A stretch of DNA of 41,012 bases from an uncultured Gammaproteobacteria bacterium (lineage in GTDB: Bacteria > Pseudomonadota > Gammaproteobacteria > Chromatiales > Chromatiaceae). The first letter of the stretch is position 1, and each line of letters opens with the position of its first letter. The notes under the pieces are model-generated. The model was not told where the DNA came from, ran no database searches, and saw only the letters and a program-made list of their open reading frames with translations. Where the stretch lies: contig CALAZS010000089.1 of NCBI GenBank assembly GCA_937926265.1, forward strand, positions 1 to 41,012, written 5' to 3'. Below, piece by piece: positions 16,701 to 26,124 of this stretch. The position numbers and the translations under genes were made by a program.

Positions 16701-19452
16701 GGATTTCTCCTTTATCTTTATTTTTCTGCTTTTTTCCCAGTTCGTCAGTATGAACCAGAGTAGAAAACCGATGACTCACATGTGATGCAATATTGTAAAA
16801 CAGGCGTGCACTTATAATAGGGTGAAAGTAAGTCGTGTTCATGATGGCATCACGTGACAGAACCAGCAGACTGGTCTTTTCAGTTGCAACAGCCTGCGAT
16901 AATCTTTTCGTATTGGCAAACATGGAAATATCACCAAAAACTTCCCCCGGACCAATGTACTCTTCAATACCTTCAATTTTCAACTTTGAATCGTGAATTA
17001 CTCTGACCCTGCCCCGCATGACCATGTACATCGTATCGCTGTCATCACCGATGTCGAAAATATGCTGGCCCTTATGAAAATAATGTACCGCACTGGCAAG
17101 AATAAACTTACGAATATGCCAACTCTTCATGCCATCAAACAGACCACTTTTTTCAATGACTTCCTTGCGCACTGTCAGGGAAATCATATCCCAAAGGGAA
17201 ACAAGCCTGAGTGTCGAAATTGCCAACGGTGTAATAACAAAGTCCGCAATCAATGCAGCAAAGATAACCAGCGCACTTAAATAGCCAAACTGCGCAACCG
17301 GTTCGAAATCAGAAAAAGCAAATACCATAAAGCCTGATATAAGTGCCAGTGATGTAGCTAAAACAGGTAACGCTTCACTGTGTATGGTTTCATACATGGC
17401 AGCATATTTACTTCGCTTGGTTTTAAGTTCATTGTTATAACGCAACATAAAGTGCATTGTGTCATCAACGGCAATACCTATAGCTATTGCAGCGGCCATT
17501 GTTGTACCAATATTCAGTGGGATTTCGGCAATACCCATGAAACCAAATAAAATAACAACGGGAAAAATATTGGGTAATACCGCAATCAGACCTACTTTCC
17601 AGTCGAGAAACAGCATTGAAATAATGATAAGGATGATCAGCAGCAACAAGATGATTGACTGTAGCTGGCCTTGGATCATGGCATTTGTAGCTGAAATCGT
17701 CAGTACTGAATTACCGGTTAAACGGGCAGTTAATCCAGGATCGAGATTTTCATCAATATATTGCTGAATATTATTAACTACCTGGTTAAGTTCGAATGTT
17801 GAAGAAATATTATGTCTGACCAGAAGCCTGATCTTGCTGAAATCTTCTGAAACATAGCTTTCCACATGTTCATACTTCAGAAAGATCATCAGTTCATTAA
17901 CGATTTCATCGGTATCCGGCATGGAAGGTTCTTCAATTTCATCGAACGCGGCATTTAACAGTGACAGGTAATTCATGAACGAGGTTGTCGACTGGATACC
18001 AGGTTGCTGATTAATGAAATCCTGAATCTCCCTGGCCTGCTCAAGGTAGCGTACTTTTAAAAACGTGTCCTGAATTCCAGAGTCAATTACCAGTGACATT
18101 GATTCCAGGCCGGAAAGTTGCTCATTAACATTATCAAAATGTGAGCGCACCTCGGACTCACTGCTGAGGCTATCGATGGGATTATGGTTGACCTTGATAT
18201 TAAGCATGCCATAGAAAGCATAGATGGAGCAGGCAATTACAACCGCTCCAATGTGCCAGCGATAGCGGCGCAGCGCTATGAAAAATGATCTGGCCTTTTC
18301 AGGCTCGACATCAGGTGAATGCAGTAAATTGGATTTACCATCAAGTTTCCAGTCACCGGTAATTCTTAACACGGCCGGAATTAATGAAATTGTGATAATA
18401 AAGTTCAGTAATAATGCCATGGCTGACAGCACACCAAACTGCCAGAGCACTTCAATTTGGCTTAATGTGATGGACAGAAAACCGAGAAAGGTGGTAACAA
18501 AAGTGAGGGATACAATACTGCCCATTTTCTCAGCCATCTTACGAATGGCCCGGATCTTTTCCATACCATCGTGTTGCCCGCGACGAAACTCGGCCAGCAA
18601 GTGAATATCTTCAGTTGAACCCACGATAATCAATAAGATGGGGACCATTGAGGTCACAACGTTTAATGGAATTTCGAGAAAACCCATGACGCCAAGTGTC
18701 CACAGTATGCTGATACCCGCAGTCATAACTGGGATGAGAATGTCTACCAGTTGTCTTAACATCAAAAAGAGCGCAATCAGCAAAGCTGCTATAGCCAATG
18801 GCAGTAACCTGCCCTGCTCTGAACGTATCTGGGAGGCAACCTCGGTTCGAACATGCTGAAAGCCAACGGTAAATGCCTTGCTGTAACTTTTTTCAAGTTC
18901 CCCGGTGACTGTCTTAAGGGAATCAGTGATCTCCACATCAGTAAAACCGGAAAGATCAGATTTTAGAATAATAGCAACGGCCATTACCGAGCCATCTTCA
19001 GATAACAGCGTTTTATGTATAAAAGGATTTTTCAGGGCTGCAGAAAGCAGGTCTGAAGACTGTTCCTCGTTTTCCGGCAATGAAACCAGGTATGGATCCT
19101 TGTTAAGGTAACCGTCGACAGTTTTTAAGTAAGGAACCGTAAAAAGGCTTTCTGTTTTAGCGACAAACTCAAATGTTTCGATGCGCTCAATCGCTTTCTG
19201 CAAAGCTTCCAGCTTGGTTTTATCCAGCAGTTTTTGGTCGGACAGGTATAGCAGGATAACCTTTTCTTCTCCGAACTCTTCGATGATGCGGTCGTAATAA
19301 TCCCGTTCTGGGTCATTTTGAACAAGCAAATCCTCAGCAGAGATCTGTACCTTAACTTTTTCCAGCTGGGACGCAGCCAAGATACTGACAATCAGCAGCG
19401 ATATCAGAACCGCCCATGGGTGGCGACAGAAGGAAATAAGGAGTTTATGCAT
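16690..19452 (-). CDS. RND/MMPL-family exporter fused to a C-terminal cyclic-nucleotide-binding-like domain
   Basis: A 920-residue inner-membrane protein. One N-terminal helix (about 12-30), a periplasmic loop and a five-helix cluster around 215-365 make the first half. The same pattern is repeated from about 395 to 740, the two-fold layout of MMPL/HpnN-like RND transporters. The motifs GSTEDIHLLAEF in the first half and AVDDTMHFMLRY in the second are the paired acidic helix-4 signatures expected for proton coupling. From about 777 to 905 a CRP-like beta-roll is fused (YFHKGQHIFDIGDDSDTMY, GEVFGDISMF). The phosphate-binding cassette reads FGDISM...RLSQA, where cAMP binders have FGE...R(S/T)A, so classical cAMP binding is doubtful. 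It is the first gene of a two-gene unit with the secreted protein. Confidence 0.85.
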   Translation of the reverse strand: MHKLLISFCRHPWAVLISLLIVSILAASQLEKVKVQISAEDLLVQNDPERDYYDRIIEEFGEEKVILLYLSDQKLLDKTKLEALQKAIERIETFEFVAKTESLFTVPYLKTVDGYLNKDPYLVSLPENEEQSSDLLSAALKNPFIHKTLLSEDGSVMAVAIILKSDLSGFTDVEITDSLKTVTGELEKSYSKAFTVGFQHVRTEVASQIRSEQGRLLPLAIAALLIALFLMLRQLVDILIPVMTAGISILWTLGVMGFLEIPLNVVTSMVPILLIIVGSTEDIHLLAEFRRGQHDGMEKIRAIRKMAEKMGSIVSLTFVTTFLGFLSITLSQIEVLWQFGVLSAMALLLNFIITISLIPAVLRITGDWKLDGKSNLLHSPDVEPEKARSFFIALRRYRWHIGAVVIACSIYAFYGMLNIKVNHNPIDSLSSESEVRSHFDNVNEQLSGLESMSLVIDSGIQDTFLKVRYLEQAREIQDFINQQPGIQSTTSFMNYLSLLNAAFDEIEEPSMPDTDEIVNELMIFLKYEHVESYVSEDFSKIRLLVRHNISSTFELNQVVNNIQQYIDENLDPGLTARLTGNSVLTISATNAMIQGQLQSIILLLLIILIIISMLFLDWKVGLIAVLPNIFPVVILFGFMGIAEIPLNIGTTMAAAIAIGIAVDDTMHFMLRYNNELKTKRSKYAAMYETIHSEALPVLATSLALISGFMVFAFSDFEPVAQFGYLSALVIFAALIADFVITPLAISTLRLVSLWDMISLTVRKEVIEKSGLFDGMKSWHIRKFILASAVHYFHKGQHIFDIGDDSDTMYMVMRGRVRVIHDSKLKIEGIEEYIGPGEVFGDISMFANTKRLSQAVATEKTSLLVLSRDAIMNTTYFHPIISARLFYNIASHVSHRFSTLVHTDELGKKQKNKDKGEIHEI

Positions 19453-19643
19453 ATTCTTTTAACTTTAGCTTATGTTAAGCCCATATGTAATGAAAGAAAT
19501 GTAATCAGATGCCTGTAATTATATGACTCCTGATTATTTAAGTTATGTTTATTTTATTGGCGAAAATAACAGTTTTCCGATTATGATATAAATCCATACC
19601 AGGTTGATTAATCTCTGAGAAATATCAGAGCTGGTGAATCTCA

Positions 19644-20354
19644 ATGGATAATGAAATACATCTTTATCAAACAACTGCATCTGAATGCCCGTATCTTGAG
19701 AACAGGTTGAGTTGTAACCACATCATTGACCCTGAATACCCGCTTTCACCCAGGAAATATGAATTCCTATTGGCGATGGGCTTTAGGCGCAGTGCTGATA
19801 TCGTTTATCGCCCGGCATGTGATGATTGTAATGAATGTAAAAGTACCCGGCTGCAAGTGGCAAAATTCAAACCCAACAGGTCGCAAAAACGTGCCTGGAA
19901 AAATACACAACATAAACTGAGTTGCACTGAAAAACCTGCATCATTTGAACCTGAACATTACCAGCTTTACAGGAAATACACCCAGGCACGACATCAGGAC
20001 AGTGACATGAAAGAATCCTCCGAGTCACAGTATATGGAATTCCTGACTTCAGCCTGGAGTCAGACGATTTTTCTTGAAATAAAATATGATGGTAATTTGC
20101 TCGCGGTTGCTATTACCGACCAGCAGCCAAATTCACTTTCAGCTCTGTATACTTTTTTCGATCCTGAATTTTCGAGCCTGAGCCCGGGCGTGATTGGCAT
20201 TCTCTGCCAGATTGAGCTGGCAAAAAGACTGGATTTGGATTGGTTATACCTGGGTTACTGGATTAAAGACTGTCAAAAAATGCGATACAAGACCCAATAT
20301 CGGCCGATTCAGGTATTTGACGAAGGTCATTGGAAAAACCTTAATTCAGTATGA
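19644..20354 (+). CDS. bpt: Aspartate/glutamate leucyltransferase (Bpt/Ate family)
   Basis: Bpt adds leucine from Leu-tRNA to the N-terminus of proteins starting with Asp or Glu, feeding them to ClpS/ClpAP. The 236-residue protein has the N-terminal cysteine cluster of the ATE family (SECPYLENRLSCNH and PACDDCNECKSTRL) and the C-terminal GNAT-like half. The latter includes the typical SALYTFFDPEFSSLSPGVI and LYLGYWIKDCQKMRYK segments. It is separated from infA by 39 bases and is probably co-transcribed with it. A small stem, CTCTGA at 19613-19618 with TCAGAG at 19625-19630, lies just before the start. Confidence 0.95.
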   Translation: MDNEIHLYQTTASECPYLENRLSCNHIIDPEYPLSPRKYEFLLAMGFRRSADIVYRPACDDCNECKSTRLQVAKFKPNRSQKRAWKNTQHKLSCTEKPASFEPEHYQLYRKYTQARHQDSDMKESSESQYMEFLTSAWSQTIFLEIKYDGNLLAVAITDQQPNSLSALYTFFDPEFSSLSPGVIGILCQIELAKRLDLDWLYLGYWIKDCQKMRYKTQYRPIQVFDEGHWKNLNSV

Positions 20355-20393
20355 TATAATTTGCCGCGTTTTTTTAGCTGGAAATGTCTAATT

Positions 20394-20612
20394 ATGGCAA
20401 AAGAAGATTTTATTGAACTGGATGGCGTTGTTACAGAAACCTTACCCAACGCGACTTTTAGAGTTGAGCTGGAAAATGGTCATGTGGTTAATGCCCATAT
20501 TTCTGGAAAAATGCGAAAACACTACATTCGCATTCTTACTGGAGATAAAGTTAAAGTGGAATTAACCCCCTATGACCTGACCAAAGGCCGAATCGTATTC
20601 CGCGAAAGATAA
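20394..20612 (+). CDS. infA: Translation initiation factor IF-1
   Basis: IF-1 is an S1-like OB-fold protein that binds the ribosomal A site on the 30S subunit during initiation. The 72-residue protein begins MAKEDFIELDG and ends VFRER, with the conserved ENGHVVNAHISGKMRKHYIRI core. An in-frame ATG 33 bases upstream would add 11 residues not found in the family, so I use 20394. In many gammaproteobacteria a serine tRNA gene lies between infA and clpA. Here the 38-bp gap has none. Confidence 0.97.
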   Translation: MAKEDFIELDGVVTETLPNATFRVELENGHVVNAHISGKMRKHYIRILTGDKVKVELTPYDLTKGRIVFRER

Positions 20613-20633
20613 TTTGGTCGCAATTGATTCCTG

Positions 20634-20662
20634 ACTGTTCAGTTTGTCAATTAATGAACAGT
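20634..20662. terminator. Hairpin between convergent infA and clpA
   Basis: Perfect 8-bp arms, ACTGTTCA at 20634-20641 and TGAACAGT at 20655-20662, are separated by 13 bases. The clpA stop lies inside the structure. It may slow or end convergent transcription of infA and clpA. No U-tract follows on either strand, so intrinsic termination is uncertain. Confidence 0.35.
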
Positions 20663-22915
20663 TAGAGACTCAATTTCAAATTCCGGCTTACCCTCTTCGG
20701 ACAAACTGACCCTGACACTTCCCCCCTCTTCCAGTGAACCGAATAACAGTTCTTCAGCCAGAGGTTTCTTGATTTCGTCCTGAATCAGACGGGTCATCGG
20801 TCTGGCACCCATGAGAACATCGTAACCTTTCTCAGCAAGCCACTTTCTGACTTCTTCCGTTATCGTCAGAGCAACTTTTTTCTGGTGAAGCTGCTCTTCT
20901 AGCTCGAACAGGAATTTATCGACAACGAAACCGATTGTTTTTCCGTCGAGCGGTTTGAACTGGATGATATTATCCAGCCTGTTTCTGAATTCAGGCGTGA
21001 ACATTTTCTTAATTGCTTCCATGCCATCACTTGAGTGATCCTGTGTGGCAAAGCCAATTGATGGTCTGGACATTTCAGAAGCACCGGCATTGGTAGTCAT
21101 AATAATGATGACATTTCTGAAATCAGCTTTACGGCCATTATTATCCGTCAGTGTGCCATGATCCATAACCTGCAGTAACAGGTTGAAAACATCCGGGTGC
21201 GCTTTCTCAATCTCATCAAGCAGCAAAACGGAATGCGGATGTTTATTGATTTCTTCGGTTAACAAACCACCCTGATCATATCCAACGTAGCCGGGAGGTG
21301 CGCCTATCAGTCTTGAAACGGTATGCCGTTCCATGTATTCGGACATATCAAAACGAATCAGCTCAAGTCCCAGTATTCTTGCCAACTGGCGGGTAACTTC
21401 TGTTTTACCCACACCAGTGGGTCCGGAAAACAGGAAGGAACCGACCGGCTTTGTCTCAGTACCCAGACCGGAACGATTCATGCGAATTGCAGATGCAAGC
21501 ACATCAATAGCCTCATCCTGGCCAAAAACAACCGACTGCAGATCTTTATCAAGGGTTTTCAGTGCTTCGGTATCAGAAACGGAGACCTTGCGAGGTGGAA
21601 TGCGGGCAATTTTGGAAACGATATGTTCAATATCAGTGACGCTGATTGATTTTTTTCGCTTGGATTTTGGTAGCAACTGCATTGCTGCACCAGCCTCATC
21701 AATGACATCAATGGCCTTATCCGGTAAATGTCGGTCATTGATATATTTGTCAGATAATTCAGCCGCAGTTTCCAGCGCTTTCTTGGAATACTTGATATTG
21801 TGATGTTCTTCAAACCTGGAGACAAGCCCTTTAAGAATATCGATGGTTTGCTCAACAGTTGGCTCGTCGACGTCGATACGCTGAAAACGTCGTGCCAACG
21901 CCCTGTCTTTTTCAAAAATACCCCGAAATTCCTGGAATGTGGTTGAACCGATACAGCGCAGGTTACCTGTTGCCAACATCGGTTTGATCAGGTTGGAAGC
22001 ATCCATAACACCACCGGATGCTGCTCCGGCGCCAATTATGGTATGAATTTCATCGATAAACAGCACTGCTTCTGGCTGTTTTTTTAATTCGGCCAACACG
22101 GCTTTGAGACGTTTTTCAAAATCACCACGGTACTTGGTGCCCGCGACCAGCGCTCCCAGGTCGAGCGAGTAAATCACGCCGTTTGCAATAACTTCAGGCA
22201 CCTCACCATCTACGATTTTCTTGGCCAGGCCTTCTGCAATAGCGGTTTTACCGACTCCGGCTTCACCGACCAGCAAAGGGTTGTTTTTACGACGGCGACA
22301 TAGTACCTGCACGGTGCGTTCAAGTTCTGGCTGTCTACCAATGAGGGGATCTATTTTGCCTGCTTGTGCCAGTTCGTTCAGATTGGTGGCATAGGATGTC
22401 AATGGATTAGCGGTAGTTTTCTCTCCGGCTTCAACATCAACATCTTCGGAATTCTGAGACATTTCCTCAGGATCATCGGAGTGTACCTTGGAGATACCAT
22501 GTGAGATGAAGTTAACAATATCAAGACGGGTAATGTCCTGTTGATCAAGAAAATAGACAGCCTGTGATTCCTGTTCACTGAAAATGGCTACCAGAACGTT
22601 GGCGCCCGTTACCTCTTTTTTGCCGGACGACTGGACATGAAAAACCGCACGTTGCAAAACACGTTGAAATCCCAGGGTTGGCTGGGTTTCGCGATCATCA
22701 TCAGCTGACAGTTTAGGCGTGGTTTCGTCAAGAAAATTAATAATGTCAGTACGTAGACGTTCTGTATCTGCGCCACAGGCATGCAGAACTTCAGCAGCTG
22801 TAGGATTATCAATTAAGGCAAGCAACAGGTGTTCAATCGTCATGAATTCATGCTTGCGATTACGCGCCTGGGTGAATGCCTGACTGAGTGTAAATTCCAG
22901 TTCTTTACTTAACAT
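20651..22915 (-). CDS. clpA: ATP-dependent Clp protease ATP-binding subunit ClpA
   Basis: ClpA is the AAA+ unfoldase that feeds substrates to ClpP and works with the adaptor ClpS. The 754-residue protein has the N-terminal double Clp-N repeat (1-145), the first AAA module with GEAGVGKT and LFIDEIHTIIGAG, and the second with GPTGVGKT and LLLDEIEKAHPD. No long M-domain is present, as expected for ClpA rather than ClpB. The ClpP-contacting loop reads SIGFATQD where E. coli ClpA has an IGL tripeptide. IGF is the form usual in ClpX. An AAGGAGG sequence lies about 12 bases before the ATG. It is 53 bp downstream of clpS. Confidence 0.97.
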   Translation of the reverse strand: MLSKELEFTLSQAFTQARNRKHEFMTIEHLLLALIDNPTAAEVLHACGADTERLRTDIINFLDETTPKLSADDDRETQPTLGFQRVLQRAVFHVQSSGKKEVTGANVLVAIFSEQESQAVYFLDQQDITRLDIVNFISHGISKVHSDDPEEMSQNSEDVDVEAGEKTTANPLTSYATNLNELAQAGKIDPLIGRQPELERTVQVLCRRRKNNPLLVGEAGVGKTAIAEGLAKKIVDGEVPEVIANGVIYSLDLGALVAGTKYRGDFEKRLKAVLAELKKQPEAVLFIDEIHTIIGAGAASGGVMDASNLIKPMLATGNLRCIGSTTFQEFRGIFEKDRALARRFQRIDVDEPTVEQTIDILKGLVSRFEEHHNIKYSKKALETAAELSDKYINDRHLPDKAIDVIDEAGAAMQLLPKSKRKKSISVTDIEHIVSKIARIPPRKVSVSDTEALKTLDKDLQSVVFGQDEAIDVLASAIRMNRSGLGTETKPVGSFLFSGPTGVGKTEVTRQLARILGLELIRFDMSEYMERHTVSRLIGAPPGYVGYDQGGLLTEEINKHPHSVLLLDEIEKAHPDVFNLLLQVMDHGTLTDNNGRKADFRNVIIIMTTNAGASEMSRPSIGFATQDHSSDGMEAIKKMFTPEFRNRLDNIIQFKPLDGKTIGFVVDKFLFELEEQLHQKKVALTITEEVRKWLAEKGYDVLMGARPMTRLIQDEIKKPLAEELLFGSLEEGGSVRVSLSEEGKPEFEIESLTVH

Positions 22916-22968
22916 ATACTGCTTTCGCCTCCTTAAGGCTTAATATAGAACAGAATTTTTAATTCCGC

Positions 22969-23289
22969 TCAAGCTTCTTCCATTGCACACATTAGTGGAT
23001 GGTGGTTCTTTCTGGAAAAGTCATTTACCAGGCTTACCTTGGTTTCCGCCACATCCCTGGTGAAAACACCACAAACTCCCTGCCCCCTGGTATGAACATG
23101 AAGCATGATTCGGGTTGCTTTTTCACGGTCCATTGCAAAAAACTTCTCCAGTACTTCTACAACAAACTCCATTGGAGTGTAGTCGTCATTCAAAAGAAGC
23201 ACCTTGAACATAGGTGGTTTTTTGAGCTTGGGACGAGCTTCCTGTGTGGCGAGGCCACTTTCATCATCAAATTGGTGTTCTTCAGCCAT
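22969..23289 (-). CDS. clpS: ATP-dependent Clp protease adaptor ClpS
   Basis: ClpS is a 106-residue adaptor that recognises N-degron residues (Leu, Phe, Trp, Tyr) and delivers substrates to ClpA. The core motif LLNDDYTPMEFVVEVLEKFF is intact and includes the Asn-Asp residues that hold the free alpha-amino group. MLHVHTRGQGVCGVFTRDVAETK follows, as in E. coli. With aat and bpt upstream and clpA downstream, the window carries the bacterial N-end-rule pathway apart from ClpP. It is divergent from cspD. Confidence 0.97.
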   Translation of the reverse strand: MAEEHQFDDESGLATQEARPKLKKPPMFKVLLLNDDYTPMEFVVEVLEKFFAMDREKATRIMLHVHTRGQGVCGVFTRDVAETKVSLVNDFSRKNHHPLMCAMEEA

Positions 23290-23390
23290 TTTTCAAGCAA
23301 ACCATGAAAACAAAATCAATAATATACATTTTCTCAAAATCGGCGGAAAATTACACCGATCGATTACATTCTGAAAATTCAGGGATTTAT

Positions 23391-23526
23391 TTGACCCTTT
23401 TTGAATTGGGTCTATACTCATATGACCCGCGGTAAAAATTACATTAAATTCCCCGGGGATTGTCGGATAAAAACAATAAATCATCGTTATCCGGTAGTAT
23501 CTTGCACGACCAATCTGGAGGAGAAT
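23391..23526 (+). promoter_or_regulatory. Sigma-70 promoter and structured leader of cspD
   Basis: A good sigma-70 pair, TTGACC at 23391-23396 and TATACT at 23413-23418 with a 16-bp spacer, predicts a transcript starting near 23425. That leaves a leader of about 100 bases before the ATG at 23527. The leader contains an inverted repeat, CGGATAA at 23464-23470 with TTATCCG at 23487-23493, and a strong GGAGGAG ribosome-binding site at 23517-23523. Long structured leaders are typical of cold-shock-family mRNAs and can control translation with temperature. Function here is inferred. Confidence 0.65.
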
Positions 23527-23742
23527 ATGGCTATAGGTACAGTCAAATGGTTTAATAATGCGAAAGGTTATGGTTTTTTAACACCTGAGTCCGGAGATCA
23601 GGATGTTTTCATCCATTTCTCTGCCATTCAAATGGATGGTTACAAAACCCTTAAGGAAGGACAGACTGTAGAGTTTGAACTGGAAGAAGGCCCCAAAGGT
23701 TTGCATGCACAAAACGTTCATGCGCCCAACACTGTAAACTGA
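23527..23742 (+). CDS. cspD: Cold-shock-like protein CspD family
   Basis: A 71-residue single-domain OB-fold nucleic-acid-binding protein. The RNA-binding motifs RNP1 (KGYGFL) and RNP2 (VFIHFSAI) are intact. The start is set by the GGAGGAG just upstream and by the family N-terminus MAIGTVKWFN. The frame is open further upstream but has no matching protein. Position next to clpS and icd is the same as for cspD in E. coli and Pseudomonas, which is why I use this symbol. Sequence alone would also allow other Csp paralogues. Confidence 0.9.
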   Translation: MAIGTVKWFNNAKGYGFLTPESGDQDVFIHFSAIQMDGYKTLKEGQTVEFELEEGPKGLHAQNVHAPNTVN

Positions 23743-23768
23743 CCGAATTTAATTTTTTTTGATAGATA

Positions 23769-23796
23769 AAGCCTGCAACTTCGCAGGCTTTTTTTT
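23769..23796 (+). terminator. Rho-independent terminator after cspD
   Basis: Stem AAGCCTGC at 23769-23776 pairs with GCAGGCTT at 23783-23790, loop AACTTC, followed by an unbroken T-run to 23796. It begins 27 bases after the cspD stop and lies before the convergent icd end. Confidence 0.9.
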
Positions 23797-23852
23797 GCCT
23801 TCATGTTGCATGCGTATTATCGCTGCTTACCTTTCCAACATGAAACAGCGTT

Positions 23853-26075
23853 TTATAACCGGTTAATCTGTTGATTCAATGTCTCTGATGGACGCATAAC
23901 GGCATCTGCCTTTTCAAAATCGGGCTGGTAGTATCCGCCGATATCAACAGATTTGCACTGGACGCTGTTAAGTTCTTCAACAATTCCGGTTTCATTTTCT
24001 GCAAGATATTTGGCTATTGGCGTAAATATTTCCTTTAGTGCCAGGTCGTCATCCTGATCAGCCAGAGCCTTGGCCCAGTACATTCCCAGGTAAAAGTGAC
24101 TGCCGCGTGTATCAAGCTCTCCCGCTTTTCTGGAAGGTGATTTGTTGGTGTTGAGAAACTCACCATTAGCCTTGTTTAGTGCATCAGCCAAAACTGCGAC
24201 TGGCTTATTCCCGGTTTTCTGGGCGACATCTTCCAGTGAAACAGCCAGGGCCAGGAACTCCCCGAGTGAATCCCATCTCAAATGGTTATCGTTCAACAGT
24301 TGCTGCACATGTTTTGGTGCAGAACCACCGGCCCCGGTTTCAAACAACCCTCCTCCTGCCAGCAATGGCACGATTGAAAGCATTTTGGCACTGGTTCCAA
24401 GTTCAAGGATTGGGAAAAGATCAGTGAGATAGTCACGTAAAACGTTACCGGTAACTGAGATGGTATCAAGCCCCTGCTGCACGCGTTCAAGCGTTAACTC
24501 TGTTGCTTTAACCGGAGAAAGAATTTCAATTTCAAGACCTGAAGTATCGTGATCTTTAAGATATTCATTTACTTTTGCGATCAACATAGCATCGTGGGCA
24601 CGATTTTCATCCAGCCAGAAAATAGCCATGTTGCCTGTCAGGCGTGCACGGTTGACAGCCAGTTTGACCCAGTCCTTGATAGGTAAATCACGCGTCTGGC
24701 ACATGCGCCAGATATCGCCCTGTTTAACCTCATGTTCAAGTACAACATCACCGGCTTTATTGGATACCTTAACAACACCATCGGCTGGAATTTCGAAGGT
24801 TTTATCATGTGACCCGTATTCTTCCGCTTTCTGCGCCATAAGACCCACATTGCTGACATTACCCATGGTAGTAACATCGAAAGCACCATGCTGTTTACAG
24901 AAATCGATAACTGCCTGGTAAACACCGGCATAACAGCGGTCTGGAATAACGGACTTGGTATCGTGAAGCTTGCCATCCGGACCCCACATCTGTCCGGAAG
25001 AACGAATAGCAGCGGGCATGGAGGCATCAATAATGACATGACTGGGAACATGCAGGTTGGTTATTCCCTTGTCTGAATCCACCATCGCCATATCTGGTCG
25101 GGCGTTATAGATAGCCTGTATATCCTGCTCGATCTGCTGCCTGTCAGATTCCGGTAAATCTGCAATTTTAGCTTCCACGTCACCGAAACCATTTTTAGTA
25201 TCCACGCCTAGTTTTTCAAATAATTCACCGTATTTATCAAACAACGGCTTATAAAAAACATTAACGGCATGACCGAACATGATGGGGTCAGAGACTTTCA
25301 TCATCGTGGCTTTAAGGTGTAACGAGAACAATACCTGCTGATCTTTGGCCTCATTTATCTGTTCATCCAAAAAGCTATTTAAAGCACTGCAACTCATCAC
25401 CGCAGCATCAATAACTTCATTTTTTTGAACGGCTGTTTCAGCCTTAAGGACCGTACTATTACCTTCCGAGTCAACCAGTTCAATTTTCAGAATATCCTCT
25501 TCGGGTAATACATGGGATTTTTCAGAAGAATAGAAATCACCGTCGGTCATACTGGCAACATGTGACTTTGATTCAGCTGTCCACTGCCCCATGGAATGTG
25601 GATGTTTCTTTGCGTATTCCTTGACTGGCTGCGCGACGCGTCTATCTGAATTACCTTCACGAAGAACCGGGTTCACCGCACTGCCAAGAACCTTGGCATA
25701 ACGTTTTTGAATATTTTCTTCATCGGTATTTGCAGGCTCTTCCGGGTAGTCCGGTATGTCATAACCATGTGCTTGAAGTTCTTTGATTGCCGCTTTTAAC
25801 TGAGGAATTGATGCACTGATATTGGGCAACTTGATGATGTTAGCTTCAGGAGTTTTGGCCAGTTCGCCCAGTTCCGCCAGGTCATCACTTTGTTTTTGAT
25901 CATCTGTCAGATTTTCAGGGAAATTGGCTATGATTCTGCCAGCCAGTGAAATATCACGGGTTTCAACTTCAATACCGGCTGGTTTGGTAAATGCCTTGAT
26001 CATTGGCAGGAACGAGTAAGTTGCCAATGCCGGGGCTTCATCGGTAATAGTGTAAATAATTTTGGGGGTGGTCAT
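23853..26075 (-). CDS. icd: Isocitrate dehydrogenase (NADP), monomeric type
   Basis: This enzyme oxidatively decarboxylates isocitrate to 2-oxoglutarate in the TCA cycle using NADP. The 740-residue length and sequence (KIIYTITDEAPALATYSFLP at the start, SVIPDRCYAGVYQAVIDFCKQ, FWLDENRAHDAMLIAKV, LFETGAGGSAPKHVQQLL) identify the large monomeric IDH, unrelated in length to the dimeric E. coli enzyme. Pseudomonas carries this type at the same locus, between cspD and the mnmA region. It is convergent with cspD and divergent from rluE, only 49 bp away. Confidence 0.97.
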   Translation of the reverse strand: MTTPKIIYTITDEAPALATYSFLPMIKAFTKPAGIEVETRDISLAGRIIANFPENLTDDQKQSDDLAELGELAKTPEANIIKLPNISASIPQLKAAIKELQAHGYDIPDYPEEPANTDEENIQKRYAKVLGSAVNPVLREGNSDRRVAQPVKEYAKKHPHSMGQWTAESKSHVASMTDGDFYSSEKSHVLPEEDILKIELVDSEGNSTVLKAETAVQKNEVIDAAVMSCSALNSFLDEQINEAKDQQVLFSLHLKATMMKVSDPIMFGHAVNVFYKPLFDKYGELFEKLGVDTKNGFGDVEAKIADLPESDRQQIEQDIQAIYNARPDMAMVDSDKGITNLHVPSHVIIDASMPAAIRSSGQMWGPDGKLHDTKSVIPDRCYAGVYQAVIDFCKQHGAFDVTTMGNVSNVGLMAQKAEEYGSHDKTFEIPADGVVKVSNKAGDVVLEHEVKQGDIWRMCQTRDLPIKDWVKLAVNRARLTGNMAIFWLDENRAHDAMLIAKVNEYLKDHDTSGLEIEILSPVKATELTLERVQQGLDTISVTGNVLRDYLTDLFPILELGTSAKMLSIVPLLAGGGLFETGAGGSAPKHVQQLLNDNHLRWDSLGEFLALAVSLEDVAQKTGNKPVAVLADALNKANGEFLNTNKSPSRKAGELDTRGSHFYLGMYWAKALADQDDDLALKEIFTPIAKYLAENETGIVEELNSVQCKSVDIGGYYQPDFEKADAVMRPSETLNQQINRL

Positions 26076-26124
26076 AAAAGCACTGCCTTTTACTCAATTT
26101 TGATAGTGTCGTATCTTATCATTT

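Noticed and set aside
20613..20650. Serine tRNA gene expected between infA and clpA
   Set aside because: The gap is only 38 bp and holds half of a small hairpin. No tRNA can fit.
21333..21803. Long plus-strand open frame of 156 codons opposite clpA
   Set aside because: It is antisense to the conserved AAA module of clpA, has no ribosome-binding site and its product has no recognisable family pattern. Similar antisense frames over ald and acnB were dropped for the same reason.
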